From NCBI RefSeq assembly GCF_003369915.1, contig NC_046675.1, positions 31,620,001 to 31,684,000 on the forward strand: a stretch of DNA of 64,000 bases, given 5' to 3'. Positions 34,820 to 46,389 of this stretch are shown here, in pieces. The stretch's first letter is position 1; every line of letters begins with the position of its first letter. The stretch comes from Drosophila miranda. Lineage: Eukaryota > Arthropoda > Insecta > Diptera > Drosophilidae. Both the position numbers and the translations under genes were made by a program. The notes under the pieces were generated by a model, which was not told where the DNA came from, ran no database searches, and saw only the letters and a program-made list of their open reading frames with translations.

Positions 34820-37800
34820 ATGTCCCAGAAGAAATTGCACATGACGAACAGCCTTAGTAGCTTGGAGAAGCTGTCCGACATAACGAAAGACTTGCGGAAC
34901 ATAAACATAAAATTGTATGTCGATGCTCCACTGCATTATCAATGAATTGCTATGATTCCCTTGATTTTCTCTATTTTCCGCTCCCAGATTGCTCTCCACT
35001 GCTCGCAAACTCTTCATGAAGGCGGAGCAGTATCGACTGGAAGGCGACGAGGAGATGGCCTACATCAACTACATGAAGTACTTCAATATAATAAAGGCCA
35101 TTCGCAGCAAGCCTGACTATACGACGCATAAAGTGCAGGTGCGTGAGTCGCTGGGCGACGCCGAAGCGAACCGTCGTATTATGGACTCTCTCGAGATGAT
35201 AGCGGACTCGCTCTGCGAACGCTACAGCCAGCTACATAAGCCGCCAAGCCCTGCAGCCCAGCTTAACCAGACAGAGACAATCAGCCACAGCAAGCCGCAG
35301 GGCGCCGCGTCCCCACATGCCACAGAGTATGCTCGATTGGGCGTGGTCTCGTGCGAGGAGCTGTACCAGCGTATTTCTGAGAAATCCGTGCTGGTAATGG
35401 ACTGTCGACCCAGTGCCGACTACGAGAGGTCGCACCTCACCTACTTCTGTGCATTCAATGTGCCTGAAGAGCTCATAACGCCAGGGTAAGTGGAGAACAT
35501 CCAAAAAAAAAAAAAAAGACTGCTCTCTCACTCTCCATGTAATCTCCTACAGAATGTCAGCTGGCAAACTGCAGGCTCGTCTCAGCAGCACCGCCAAGGC
35601 CTCGTGGGCGTCGCGCTCTGTCAAGGAATCGGTGGTCCTGATGGACTGGAACAGCAAGGATGCCCAGCCGGCGGCAAATACTCCGATAGCCACGCTCCTG
35701 GACATCCTGAAAAATGTAATTAATAGAAGAAACCCCTAGATTAAAGAATTAATTAATAATTTTCTCTCTTTTCAGTGGGATCCCGATGTCACTTACCGCG
35801 CGCCCATACAGATCGTGGATGGGGGCTATGAGTACTTCATCATGATGTACCCGACGCACTGCACCAATCCCAGTGTGCAGGCACCGAAGCAGAACAACAA
35901 CGACATGGAAACCATTGACGACATCGAGTATCCGTCGATCAATGACATTTCAATGAAGGAAGACATCAGCCCGCGGGATTTTAGCCCTCGTCCGGACATC
36001 AATCGGGCCAGCAAGCAGGCCGCATTGCGCACCTACCAGCAGGCCAAGCCCATAGCCGAGATCATGCGCGAACAGGCCGAGTTCCTGCAGCGGGCGCAGC
36101 AAAACGACGAGCAGCTGAATAGTGCCGCCAAGATGTGGAAGCTACTCATCCAGCGGAAGGGTCCCTCGAGCAACTTTAGCGAATCGGATAATCAGCTGCT
36201 ATACAAAATCCTTCAGCTGGAAAGCAAAGCAGAGGATTATGTGAGTGGGCCGCAGGGCGAATTAAGTCTTTATCTTAACCCAATCCCAACTTCTTCGTTC
36301 TTTACTCAACAGAAAATAGAGAACAATCGCCTGCGAAACGATGTCGAGCGCTTGAAGACGTTCCAGACGGTGGCACCGCAGCAGGTGACTCCTAAGGATG
36401 CGGAGGCAACCAGGCGCATCGAATTGGGGATTTTGGAGCGACAACGGCTGGACGAACAGAACATGCGCGAGCGCCAGGAGCGGGAGCATCAGCTGGCCAT
36501 TGCACGCGAGGCCAAGAAGCATTACAGGTCACCGTCGCCACCGCCTTCACCGCCAGAAGAATCCTCACCCCAGGACGAGGTGTCTCTTTCTCTCCACAAG
36601 CCGGCTACCAATGGAGTTCATGATTTGGATCTGTCCATGAAAGAGATTCTGGACGAGAAGCCCATGTTCGATCGGGCTACGAAGCCGACGGCAAGTCCAA
36701 GGAATGTGGAAAGGATAGTGTCACGGGCTCGTGATTTCTCCCCTGTTATAGGTCACAATGTGGTGAGTGATTTGCATATGTGAGAATGTCTGAATGTTCG
36801 AATGGGGGATGAAAATGGGGCTAGAAATAGGGCTGAGGAAGTAGGGTGTCTTGAATCACTCGCGGCTTATAAATAGCCCCACCACCCACTGGTGAATCAA
36901 TAGCCAAGGGTCACGTTTCGAAGACGCCCAACGAGCGCCCAAAACAGTCGCTCTCTGTCCGCACTCAAAGCATGTTCAAGTTAAAGCAACGTAAAATCGC
37001 GAAACTGTTTGGCAACAGCAGCACATACCCGGAATCGGAACCCCCGAATGATTTCCGTCGCGGGCGTCAAGTTTCAGCTGCCAACGGCTTTGCCTCCTTA
37101 CAGCATTTATAGCTCCATTTTTCCCCTTCGACGTGTAATAAGCTCTTTTCTTGGTTTCCCAATGGTCTTCCAATCGCTTATCTGTCACTCTCTTTCTACT
37201 TGAAATTGCAGGGAAGGGGTCTCACGGGATTGAAGAATCTGGGGAACACCTGCTACATGAACAGTATACTGCAGTGCCTGAGCAACACGCCCCAGCTGAC
37301 GGAGTACTGCCTATCAGACAAATACAAGAACTACATCAGCCGCAGCAACAAGACAAATGGCCAGGTCATCGAGGAGGTGGCGGCCCTCATCAAGGAGCTC
37401 TGGAATGGCCAATACAAGTGTGTGGCCAGTCGGGATCTGAGGGTAAGTTGGAGAGACTCATGAACGAAGACTTCTGCTTGCTCATGGCTTTATTTTGCAG
37501 TCTGTGGTGGGGCAGTACCAAAATATCTTTCGCGGCGTTGATCAGCAAGACTCGCATGAGTTCCTCACTATTCTGATGGACTGGCTGCATTCTGATCTGC
37601 AGACGCTGGACGTGTCGCGGATGCGGGAGACCATCGGGGCTGCGGAGCAGGCCTGGTTGGATTTTACCAAGGCCAAAGAGAGCATAATTTTGCATTTATT
37701 TTATGGCCAGATGAAAAGCACCGTCAAGTGTGTGACCTGCAACAAGGAGTCGGCCACCTACGAGTGCTTCTCGAATCTCAGTCTCGAGCTGCCGCCCAAC

Positions 37801-38359
37801 GCGAACGAGTGCCAACTGAACCAGTGCATGGACATGTACTTCAGTGGGGAGCGCATCCAAGGCTGGAATTGTCCGAGCTGCAAAACGAAGCGGGCTGCCA
37901 TCAAGAAGCTGGACATATCAAAACTGCCGCCAGTGCTGGTGGTCCATTTAAAGCGGTACGTACGCGGGAAAAGATCCATCCCCTATCTATATTCATTCAA
38001 CTGGTCTCTATAGCTTCTATGCGGATACGAGCAACACTGGAGCCTATGCCAAAAAGCAAAACTTTCTGAGCTTTCCCCTTCAAAACCTGGAGATGAGTCC
38101 GTATATAGCACGTGCCGAGTCGCGTGCTGCAAAGCCCAAGACGTACCAGCTGTATGCTGTCTCAAATCACTACGGTACCATGGAGGGCGGCCACTACACG
38201 GCGTTCTGTAAGAGCCCCAATTATGGGCGCTGGTATAAGTTTGACGATCAAGTGGTTTCGACGCTGGACACGTCAAATGTCATCTCGAGTGCCGCGTACA
38301 TTCTCTTCTACACCTGGCTGCCCCCCGATACGCAGGCCCGATGTTTTGATGACGTATAA
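34820..38359 (+). CDS. Usp8: Ubiquitin-specific protease 8 (UBPY)
   Basis: Eight exons: 34820-34914, 34988-35485, 35553-35715, 35776-36240, 36313-36762, 37212-37442, 37501-37955 and 38014-38359. They give 900 residues. N-terminal MIT domain (LFMKAEQYRLEGDEEMAYINY), then a rhodanese-like domain (VLVMDCRPSADYERSHL), a coiled coil, and a C-terminal USP domain. The Cys box is GLKNLGNTCYMNSILQCL, the zinc ribbon VKCVTC ... WNCPSC, and the His box YGTMEGGHYTAF with GRWYKFDDQVV. Usp8 deubiquitinates receptors and ESCRT-0 on endosomes (EGFR, Smoothened, Frizzled in flies). Intron 5 (449 nt) is long and holds a candidate promoter and small ORF. Confidence 0.95.
36868..37112 (+). other. Candidate intronic TATA promoter and 46-codon ORF inside Usp8
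   Basis: Inside Usp8 intron 5, a TATAAATAG (36868-36876) is followed about 30 nt on by a TCAATA that could act as an initiator. About 100 nt from the TATA box an ATG (36972) opens a basic ORF of about 46 codons starting MFKLKQRKIAKLFGNSST. It may be a nested gene, an alternative first exon of a short Usp8 form, or chance. No family is recognised. Confidence 0.3.
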
Positions 38360-39333
38360 GTTCTAGTCGCTTCACCCCAATTACCGCCTAATTGTTGCTA
38401 TCTGTTGTTGTCTAGAATAGGAATAGGAATATATATATGCGGGCTGATGGATGCGATGCGGGTTGGAGTCACACATTCACCGAAACTAAGATAATTTCAA
38501 GTGCATTATAAGTGTATAACAAATAGCAGAGTACACACAACGTGTATTTTTATAGGCATATTTTTAAACCAAATAAACGAAATGAAATTTCCAAACATTA
38601 AGTGAGGGCGAACTTTTAAATTTGTCACCAAAGGCTTCAGTGAATGCAGAAACTAGGCAGTCCCTGTTTTTTAGCTATCTCAACGAAATTTTGCAGTTTA
38701 TGGTCTTTTTACAGAGAATAAGAATAAGTATCGGGATCGAGTTATATATGATTAAATGCATGAGTAGATCTAAGACATGTCAATCTGAGATACAGGGTAT
38801 AAAGATGTCCATACCACCGGTAGACAAGCAAAAAGTGTTCAAATGACGTAAGATTATATGCTCAATTACTTTTATACTTTGACCTTTTTTGTTTAAACCT
38901 CATTTTAGACAAAATCGAAAAAAGAGAGTCCTTAAAATAAGCCAATCTTGTAGAATATTCATGCATCAATTGGATTAAATTATGAGTTCAGGGCTAAGGA
39001 TTCCGCTAGCCAGTTATATTAAGCCGATAATCAAAATATGTTTTCTGATCATGGACAGAGAACGATTAACCCATTGTAGACCAGTGTATTACACTCTACT
39101 AAAATGGTGAAACTTGCAGAATTTTAACGCATTTAAGGAGGAAGGATTGACAAAAAATTTACAAACAGTGTTATTTTCCGCGGTTTAACTCAAGTTTTTA
39201 CCTGTTTAAATAGAGGGGGGAAGAGTGGGTTAACTTCGTTTTAGCAACACTGGTTCTCTTCTTCTTCAGCCGCACACGTGCTAGTGCTGCGCTTTGTTTT
39301 TCGCAAATTAAATTGTTTTAATTGTTTGTGAAA
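38360..39333. other. Usp8 3' UTR and intergenic DNA
   Basis: AATAAA near 38571 can end the Usp8 transcript. The remainder is AT-rich. The open frame at 38622-38846 begins close to non-ATG codons and shows no domain. The second MITE-like copy lies at 39070-39229. Confidence 0.45.
39070..39229 (+). mobile_element. piggyBac-like MITE, copy 2
   Basis: A 160-bp block is bounded by perfect TTAA duplications (39066-39069 and 39230-39233). Its short inverted ends are CCCATTGTAG at the left and GAGTGGG at the right. It is related to 34405-34622. TTAA targets plus CCC-starting ends fit the piggyBac superfamily; no transposase. Confidence 0.6.
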
Positions 39334-39995
39334 ATGCGTATCGAAACGTGCTACTTTTGCTCCAGCAAAATATATCCCGGCCACGGGATTAATTTCGTAC
39401 GAAATGATTGCAAGGTGAGGCCCAGTTCGATGCGTTTTTGACAATTGCGCTGCCTTGTTTGTAAACACATTGAACTTGAAATTTTTTCTGTTGGTAGATC
39501 TTCAAGTTCTGTCGTGGAAAATGCCACAAAGCCTTCAAGCGCAAGAAGAACCCCCGCAAGGTAGGCTGGACTAAGGCACATCGCAAGACTGCTGGCAAGG
39601 AGCTGGCCATCGATCCCAGTTTTGAGTTCGAGAAGCGTCGAAATGTGCCCGTCAAATACAGCCGTGAGACCTGGCAGAAGGCCCTGGAAGCCATTAAGAA
39701 GGTTACCGAGATCAAGCAGCGTCGCCAGGATCACTTTGTCATGGAGCGTTTGCGCAAGGGCCGAGAGATTGAGATCCAGATGGATGTCAAGAATGTGCAA
39801 CGCAACATGTCGCTGATTCGCTCGCCAGCCGCTGGCCTCAAGGAGCGCCGTGCCAAGGAAGAGGCCGAGGAGGCGGCTCTCATGGACGAGGAGGATCTGC
39901 CCGAAGAGAAGATCACCTATGTGGACGCACGCGAATTGGAGAAGCGTCTCGAAGAGGGAATGGGAATCGAGGATTTGGAAATGTTGGAAGCCTAA
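39334..39995 (+). CDS. RpL24-like: RLP24-type ribosome biogenesis factor (RpL24-like)
   Basis: Two exons, 39334-39414 and 39498-39995, give 192 residues. The zinc-binding N-terminus [18 protein letters not shown] with [17 protein letters not shown] is that of eL24/Rlp24. The length and the acidic/basic C-terminal extension ([20 protein letters not shown], then [18 protein letters not shown]) mark it as Rlp24, not eL24 itself. Rlp24 is a placeholder on pre-60S particles. Its C-terminus recruits and activates the AAA ATPase Drg1/SPATA5, which swaps it for eL24 in the cytoplasm. Confidence 0.94.
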
Positions 39996-40117
39996 GGACT
40001 TGTACACTGATTTAGATTTAAGCTGCTAACGAGAATATAGTTCACAAAAATCCCGTGGTACATAAATAGTAGCTTTCTTGTATATTTTTTGGCAAAATGA
40101 ACCCAGCTAAAAATGCT

Positions 40118-40777
40118 TCACTTGTCCACGCCTTCGTCCGGTTGCTTCCTGTCGGGTGACTCCAGGTTGATTGTAACGGGGCCGTCGTTTTCTATGTGCA
40201 CCTGCATGTTCGCCCCGAACTTGCCATCTGCAGATACATGAATGGGAAATGTAAGTAAGGAGAAGACCACACTCGGATAGATCCTGCACCTTTAATTTTG
40301 CAGGTGTCGTACGACTGCTTGAGGCGGTCCAGAAAATGTGTGTACAACTTCTGGGCGTCATCTCCCTTCATAGCAGCCGAAAAATCGGGCTTGTTGCCTT
40401 TCAGTCGGTGGTATAGTGTGAATTGTGAGATGCAAAGAATCTCCAGCTGCAGGTCTTTGGCCGACTTTTGCCACCGCTTGCCTTCGTCCTCGAACAGCCG
40501 CAGAGCTAGTATCTTGCGCACCCTGATGGCGCAATAATGAAAATGTACTTAAACAATGATTTTCAATGAAATTACTTACAGATACTCAACATCTGTGACT
40601 GTGTCATCAGCCTTAATTCCGACCAACACGCACAATCCCGGCCCAATGGAGGAGACCAGCTCATCCAGCACTGGGGAAAGATGGGGGACTGTGTTAGCGC
40701 TGTCAAAAGATGGTATCATTCCTGCCATGCATACCCGTAACCTTTGCAGCTCTAACCCTCTGTATGACGGCCCGCAT
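40118..40777 (-). CDS. Dtd: D-aminoacyl-tRNA deacylase
   Basis: Four exons on the minus strand, 40777-40735, 40670-40580, 40522-40290 and 40227-40118, give 158 residues, the usual size. DTD hydrolyses D-aminoacyl-tRNAs (and Gly-tRNA(Ala)), a chiral proofreading step. Visible: start MRAVIQRVRAAKVT, the SQFTLY motif, and NDGPVTINLES, which contains the Gly-cisPro element that excludes L-amino acids. The C-terminus is a short hydrophilic tail. All four junctions are GT-AG and keep phase. Confidence 0.95.
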
Positions 40778-41006
40778 GGTTCGTTTTTTTATTTATTTTG
40801 TTGGAAGATTTTATGGAGTGCTGGCTGACGACTAAAAGTTATCGTCGGACCGATAGCCGATACCCAGCTGAATTCAATTCAAACTGGCCGCCAATCCCAT
40901 TCCCCAAAGTGAACTCGCGGTAATTGGATTAGACCAAACGCTGATGTCAGTCAGTTGTTCCCTCGCCTGAACTAGTTGAATTTCATCATCCACGGAGAAC
41001 AACAGC

Positions 41007-43028
41007 ATGGGACAGCATTTCCAAAGTACTTGGCAAACGAAACCAATGAAATTGATTATAATTCCCGAATTCCCGTTGCAGAGATCTTGGTAGTTGCAGG
41101 CATCTTGATAGGCTTGCTGTCTGGATTAGCCATGCTGGTCTGCAGCTTGCTAAAGGAGTCGATACCGAACGTTTTGGCGCCAGGGGAACGACATGCGTTT
41201 GACTATGTGATTGGTGAGTGGAAGCAGGGGCTACAATCGTGTAGTGACGTTCATGGGTTGCATTACCTTCAGTTGGGGCTGGAACTGGGGGCAGCACGCT
41301 TACCTCGCTGCTGGCCAAGCACAGCAACGGCAGCGTTCTTCTCATTGAAGCCGGGAGTGTCTTTGGACTGCTTAGCCGGATTCCGCTGCTAACCACCTTC
41401 CAGCAGAAGGGCATCAACGACTGGTCGTTCCTCTCCGTGCCCCAGAAACACTCTTCCCGAGGTCTTATCGAACAGCGACAGTGCCTGCCCCGGGGCAAGG
41501 GACTCGGGGGATCTGCCAATCTGAACTACATGCTTCACTTCGACGGGCACGGGCCGGACTTTGACGCCTGGCACCAGGTTCACAACCTGAGCGAATGGAG
41601 CTGGGCGCACATGGGTCGCTTCATGGCCGCCGCCACAGCCAAGCCCTGCGACATGTTTGAAATACCTCGTGGCTACTCGACGCTTACGGACGCTCTGGAA
41701 GATGCGCAGAGCCAGTTTACGGACAAGCCTTGGGTGTTTCGTCGCTCGCGTTACAACATCAAGAACGGACTTCGCCACTCGGTGGTGCAGCACTTTCTAC
41801 AGCCCGTTCTGAAGAATGCTAATCTCCGCCTGCTTCCCGAGGCGCTGGTCAAACGGATACAGCTTTCGTCCGGCCCCACTCTTCACGCCAGCTCCGTTCT
41901 GGTGGGCTTGAAGGATGGCGAAAACAAGGAAGTCGAATTCAGCATCGAGGTGCGACGCGAGCTGATCCTTTGCGCCGGCTCCTACCAGACCCCACAACTC
42001 CTGCAGGCCTCTGGAATTGGAAACAGCTCAACGCTGGCGAAACTGGGGATTCCTGTGCTGCACAACTCCCCTCTGGTGGGCCGGAATCTCCACGACCACT
42101 TCAATGTACCTCTCTTTGTCTCGATGGGTGTGGCCGGGCCAAGCCTAAACCAGCGCACGCTCCTCAGTCCAATGAGTATGCTCAACTACCTAAGCTCGGG
42201 AACGGGACCGTTCGGGAACTTTGGAGTGCTGGGACACGTGGCCAGCCATGAGGAGCAATCGCCCTTTGGCATCACCTTCTTTGGGGCTGGGGCCATAGAC
42301 GAAGCTGCGCTCATGTCCATTTCCAATTTCAAGGTAGCCGCCTTTCGGGCGCTCTTTCCACGGTACTACAACGCCTCGCAGGAGGGATTCGTGGTGATTT
42401 CCAACTGCCTGCAGCCAAAGTCCAGGGGCTTGGTGGGACTCCTCAACAGACACATGCGCAGGAATCCCTTGATCGATCCAAACTACCTTAGCCACGACGA
42501 TGATGTGGCCTGCACCATTGCGGGCATACGAACTGCTGTAAAGGCGAGTAAAATTGATTGTATTCAACATTGTAGGGAATAATAGAAAATCGTGTACTGC
42601 AGTTGGTCACCTCATCCTCCTTTGCTCAGCTCCGGCCTTACATACACTGGCCAAAGCTGCAGGAGTGCTCTAACTTTGGACCTTTTGAGAGGGATTTCCT
42701 CGAGCACCAGCCCTCGGATCAGTATCTAGAGTGTCTTATGCGTCACATTGGCTTGGGGTCCCATCATCCAGGTGGCAGTTGTGCCCTGGGCAGTGTGGTG
42801 GACTCACAACTCAGGTAGGTCTCCTGTACCTTCGCTTCGATTGCTCTCTCTAATGGATTGTCCCTTGGCAGATTACTGGGTGTGCCCAATATTCGAGTGG
42901 TGGATGCCAGCGTGCTGCCTCGTCCTATTTCGGGGAATCCCAATACAGTCATCTCTGCCATTGCGATGCGTGCAGCCTCCTGGATACTGAAGAGCGAGCT
43001 GCTGCAAGAGGGCCGCCGACGCCAATGA
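41007..43028 (+). CDS. ninaG: NinaG, GMC-family oxidoreductase
   Basis: Five exons, 41007-41025, 41082-41213, 41273-42543, 42603-42814 and 42872-43028, give 596 residues. After MGQHFQK a hydrophobic segment (residues about 8-28) anchors the protein. The FAD-binding GAGTGGSTLTSLLAK, the GMC signature around GKGLGGSANLNYMLHF, and the C-terminal catalytic region HHPGGSCALG and SGNPNTVISAIAMRAA follow. NinaG acts in biosynthesis of the (3S)-3-hydroxyretinal chromophore of fly rhodopsin. Intron 3 needs a GC donor (AAG then GCGAGT): removing AVK with the nearby GTAAAG would break the family spacing at GIRTAVKLVTSSSF. Confidence 0.86.
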
Positions 43029-43957
43029 TCGGAAGAGTAAAGTCTGCTGAAAGTAATCAAATCAATTCAAAGAGTATTAAAGTTATCAAACGATTGCCAT
43101 TGTTCTCGCTGATCTTGCACTTGATCTTCCTCTGAGGCGCTCCTGGCTCGCTGCCAGGTGGGCATTTAATGAATGACTATAAAATGGATGCGCCGCGTGC
43201 GCCACGCTCAGTTCTTGTGCAACTCGATGCCAATGACCAGACCGCCCCCGACATAGAGCGTAGACCGTAGACCGTAGCGTAGAGCAGAGCGTAGTAATAT
43301 TTCCGAAAGTGGCAAGTGGCAATAATTGTTTTGCAGACGGATAGATATGACGTTGAAGGGCGATGCCAGCGACGCTCGTTGTCGTCTCTGATTCGGCCGA
43401 GTGTTGAGTCGTCGTCGTCGGGTCCTGGGTGGTTTTTTCAAGATCAGCTCTTCCGAGTGTGTTCTGTGACATAATTGTTTACAAGGCGACTCTCCCGCCG
43501 CTCTACGTCATCGTGGGATCTCTGCGAGATCTTAATTCGTGAAGATTATGTCAATTCGCGGTATCTGCTGGGACCACTGTTTGATGTTGACGTTTTCCCG
43601 GAATCACAGCGCTTGTCTCTAAGGTCGGGTCGGGTCCGTGATTCAACTGGAGACAGAAGTGTCGTAATTCTCGCACTCGCCGGTTTAGCTTCGACCCATG
43701 TGCGCACGGATTTGGTGTGGGTGCTGGTGCGGCTGTGACTGTGTCCAAAAACTAAATTGCTCGACAATTGATAATTGAGCGAAATTGAATTGAATCACAG
43801 CCAGAGGAGCGAGCGAGCATTAGCCCAGTGCATTAGATGGGCTTGAGCTTAGTGAATCGGAGACAGACCTAGGCATTGGATCGCTGGCACCGCTGGATAT
43901 ATTCTCCTCCTTCTTCTACCTCGTTCCTTGTTAGTTAGCAACCAGTCGGATTCAAAC
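43029..43957. other. ninaG 3' end and SLC5 gene leader
   Basis: The TATA/Inr promoter lies in the first third. The rest (43210-43957) should be 5' UTR, possibly with an intron; open frames here on either strand look like composition artefacts. Confidence 0.5.
43178..43213 (+). promoter_or_regulatory. Core promoter of the SLC5 symporter gene (TATA + Inr)
   Basis: TATAAAA at 43178-43184 is followed 32 nt later by the A of TCAGTT (43208-43213), a perfect fly initiator. This predicts a start site at about 43210 and a roughly 750-nt 5' leader before the ATG at 43958. Confidence 0.7.
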
Positions 43958-46162
43958 ATGCACAACATTGAGCAGATCCTGGTCGAGCTGCAGCGCTTCT
44001 CGTGGCCCGACTATGTGGCGTTTGTGGCCATGTTCCTGCTCTGCATCTGCATTGGCATCTACTTTGGGTTCATGAACAAGTCCGTCTCCGAGGCCGACTA
44101 CATGCTCGGCGGCCGCAAGATGCTGGTGATTCCGATCGCATTCTCCCTGGTCGCCAGCTTCATATCGGGCATCACGCTCCTGGGGCTCCCCACCGAGGTT
44201 TATTCCTACGGCGTGCAGTACCTCTACGTGGCCTTTGGCGTAGTGGGCATGGGCATTGTGATGGGCGTATTCTATCTGCCGGTTTTCCACGATCTGAACA
44301 TAACATCCACCTACGAGGCAAGGACACACGCAGAAAGTTACGCTCAGGCCACAATCTGAAGAACGCTTTCATATTTTCTAATATTTGCAGTATCTGGAGG
44401 TTCGCTTCGATCGCCGGCTGCGCCTGTATGGATCCATTATGTTTGCGGTTATGAATGTGAGTATCGATGATTGCATCCTTTCCAAGGACAATAACAGATA
44501 ACATTCTGGAATCTACAGGTGGCCTATCTGCCCATCGTGATATATGTGCCGGCGCTGGCCTTCAACCAGGTAACTGGCATTGGAGTGCACACGATCACGC
44601 CGATTGTGTGCATCATTTGTGTGTTCTACACGAGCCTCGGCGGTCTGAAGGCGGTGGTTTGGACAGACGTTGTGCAGGCGGTCTCCATGCTGGGAGCCCT
44701 CTGCTTGGTCGCCATCAAGGGTAGCATGGACATTGGCGGGGCTAGCGTTGTCCTGGAGCGTGCCTGGAATTCGGATCGTCTGGAGGCGCCCGAGTAAGTG
44801 GAGAATCTCCTTGAGTGCTGCCACCACCCACCACTCTCGATCCTTGCAGGCTCAGCATAGATCCCACAGTCCGTCACACGTTCTGGTGCCTGTTCTTCGG
44901 AGGAATAGTCTACTGGACGCAGACGAATGCCGTCTCCCAGAACATGATCCAGAGATACCTCGCACTGCCCACACTCGCGGACGCCCGCAAGGCTCTGTTT
45001 ATCTTCTGCGTGGGAGTCCTCATCCTGATGGCCTTATGCGGCTACAATGGACTGCTCATCTATGCCACCTACCAAAACTGTGATCCCCTCACTACCAAGG
45101 CAAGGACTACCCTACTCCTCCTCCTGGGTATACACTTTATAATCTCTGATTCGTTTATAGCTGGCAAAGGCTCGAGATCAGCTTTTGCCCCTCTTCGTGA
45201 TGGACACGCTGGGCGAAATGCCCGGTATGACGGGCCTCTTCATAGCCGGCGTCTTCAGTGCTGCCCTGAGCTCCCTCTCCACCTGTCTGAACTCCATGTC
45301 GGCGGTGGTGTTGGAGGACTTTGTGAAGCCATATGTGAAGCAGCCCCTCTCCAGTTCGTCGATCAACTGGATCATGCGGCTGGTGGTCGTCGGTGTGGGA
45401 GCCCTCTGTGTGTGCCTCGTTTATGTGGTGGAGCATATGGGCACGGTCCTGCAGCTGACTATGAGTCTGGAGGCCATCACCAATGGCCCCTTGTTTGGCA
45501 TCTTCACCATTGGCCTGTTTCTGCCTTGGATCAATGGGAATGTGAGTCTCCAGATAACTATTTTCCTGGCCCGAAACTAATTTCAATTCTCTGCCACAGA
45601 GTGCTCTTTTGGGCGGAATCATGGGTGTTATAGCCATGTCCTGGGTAAGCCTGAATGCCCAGTGGGCCATCGCCTCGGGAGCCATCAGTTACAACACGAA
45701 GCCGCTCAACATTGAGCAATGCGACTACAGATTCAATGTCACCACGAGTGCCGCCAACAGCACCATACATCTGGCAGGCTCATCCTCAGAGTAAGCCAAA
45801 GGATCTCCCCAGTATATCCTCATGCTTCTATTTTAATTTCTTTTATTCGAAAAGGGATATCTTCCCATTGTACCGCATCTCGTACATGTGGTACACGACC
45901 TTTGGCGCTTCGATTACCATTATTGTGGCGCTGCTCGGTTCCTTGGCGTTTGGCAGAAACAATCCCAACAAAGTCGATCCCGTACTGCTGACCCCCTGTA
46001 TACGAAGGTTCTTCAGCTTTGGCTCCAACAAACCCATGGCGAGTAGCATCCATATTTTCTCCTTTGATTGATGTTCATTCGAGTGCTTTCCTCCTTCAGG
46101 ATGCCTACAAACCCGACATTCCACTACAGCACAAGCTCCAAAACGACGAGGTGGCTCTCTAA
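43958..46162 (+). CDS. SLC5-family sodium-coupled solute/monocarboxylate (multivitamin-type) symporter
   Basis: Eight exons: 43958-44317, 44391-44456, 44519-44793, 44850-45099, 45161-45541, 45600-45790, 45855-46038 and 46100-46162. They give 589 residues. SSF hallmarks: about 13 membrane spans, SEADYMLGGRKM after TM1, SFISGITLLGLPTEVYSYG, STYEYLEVRF, VYWTQTNAVSQNMIQRYLALP and AALSSLSTCLNSMS. These are characteristic of SMCT/SMVT-like insect transporters (probably CG7720-type, from memory). An extracellular loop with NVTTS and NST sites lies before the last span. Introns 1, 4 and 7 are all GC-AG in this model (donors GAG/GCAAGG, AAG/GCAAGG, ATG/GCGAGT). Confidence 0.88.
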
Positions 46163-46389
46163 AGAATCGAACGACACTCCACTCCACGGAGTTCCTTTCA
46201 ACACAGCATCCAATTGTAGATAATCCATTATTAAACAAATTTTTTAACTATTTACTGCTTGCGCGTAGAAAAAATACAACTGTGTTTAATCCAAGGATCG
46301 ATTAGTAACAATATATAAATACGATTAACACAATCTGCTGTTGGGACAACCTGCTGTCCATGTGATGGAGAGAATGGATCAGCAGCGAA

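Noticed and set aside
38622-38846. 74-codon plus-strand open frame after Usp8
   Set aside because: It lies in AT-rich 3' flanking DNA and has no recognisable motif or promoter.
39415-39497. snoRNA in the RpL24-like intron
   Set aside because: The 83-nt intron has neither RUGAUGA/CUGA boxes nor paired hairpins with H and ACA boxes.
42538-42602. GT-AG version of ninaG intron 3 (donor GTAAAG)
   Set aside because: It would remove Val-Lys from a helix whose spacing is constant in GMC oxidoreductases; the GC donor fits better, though reads should decide.
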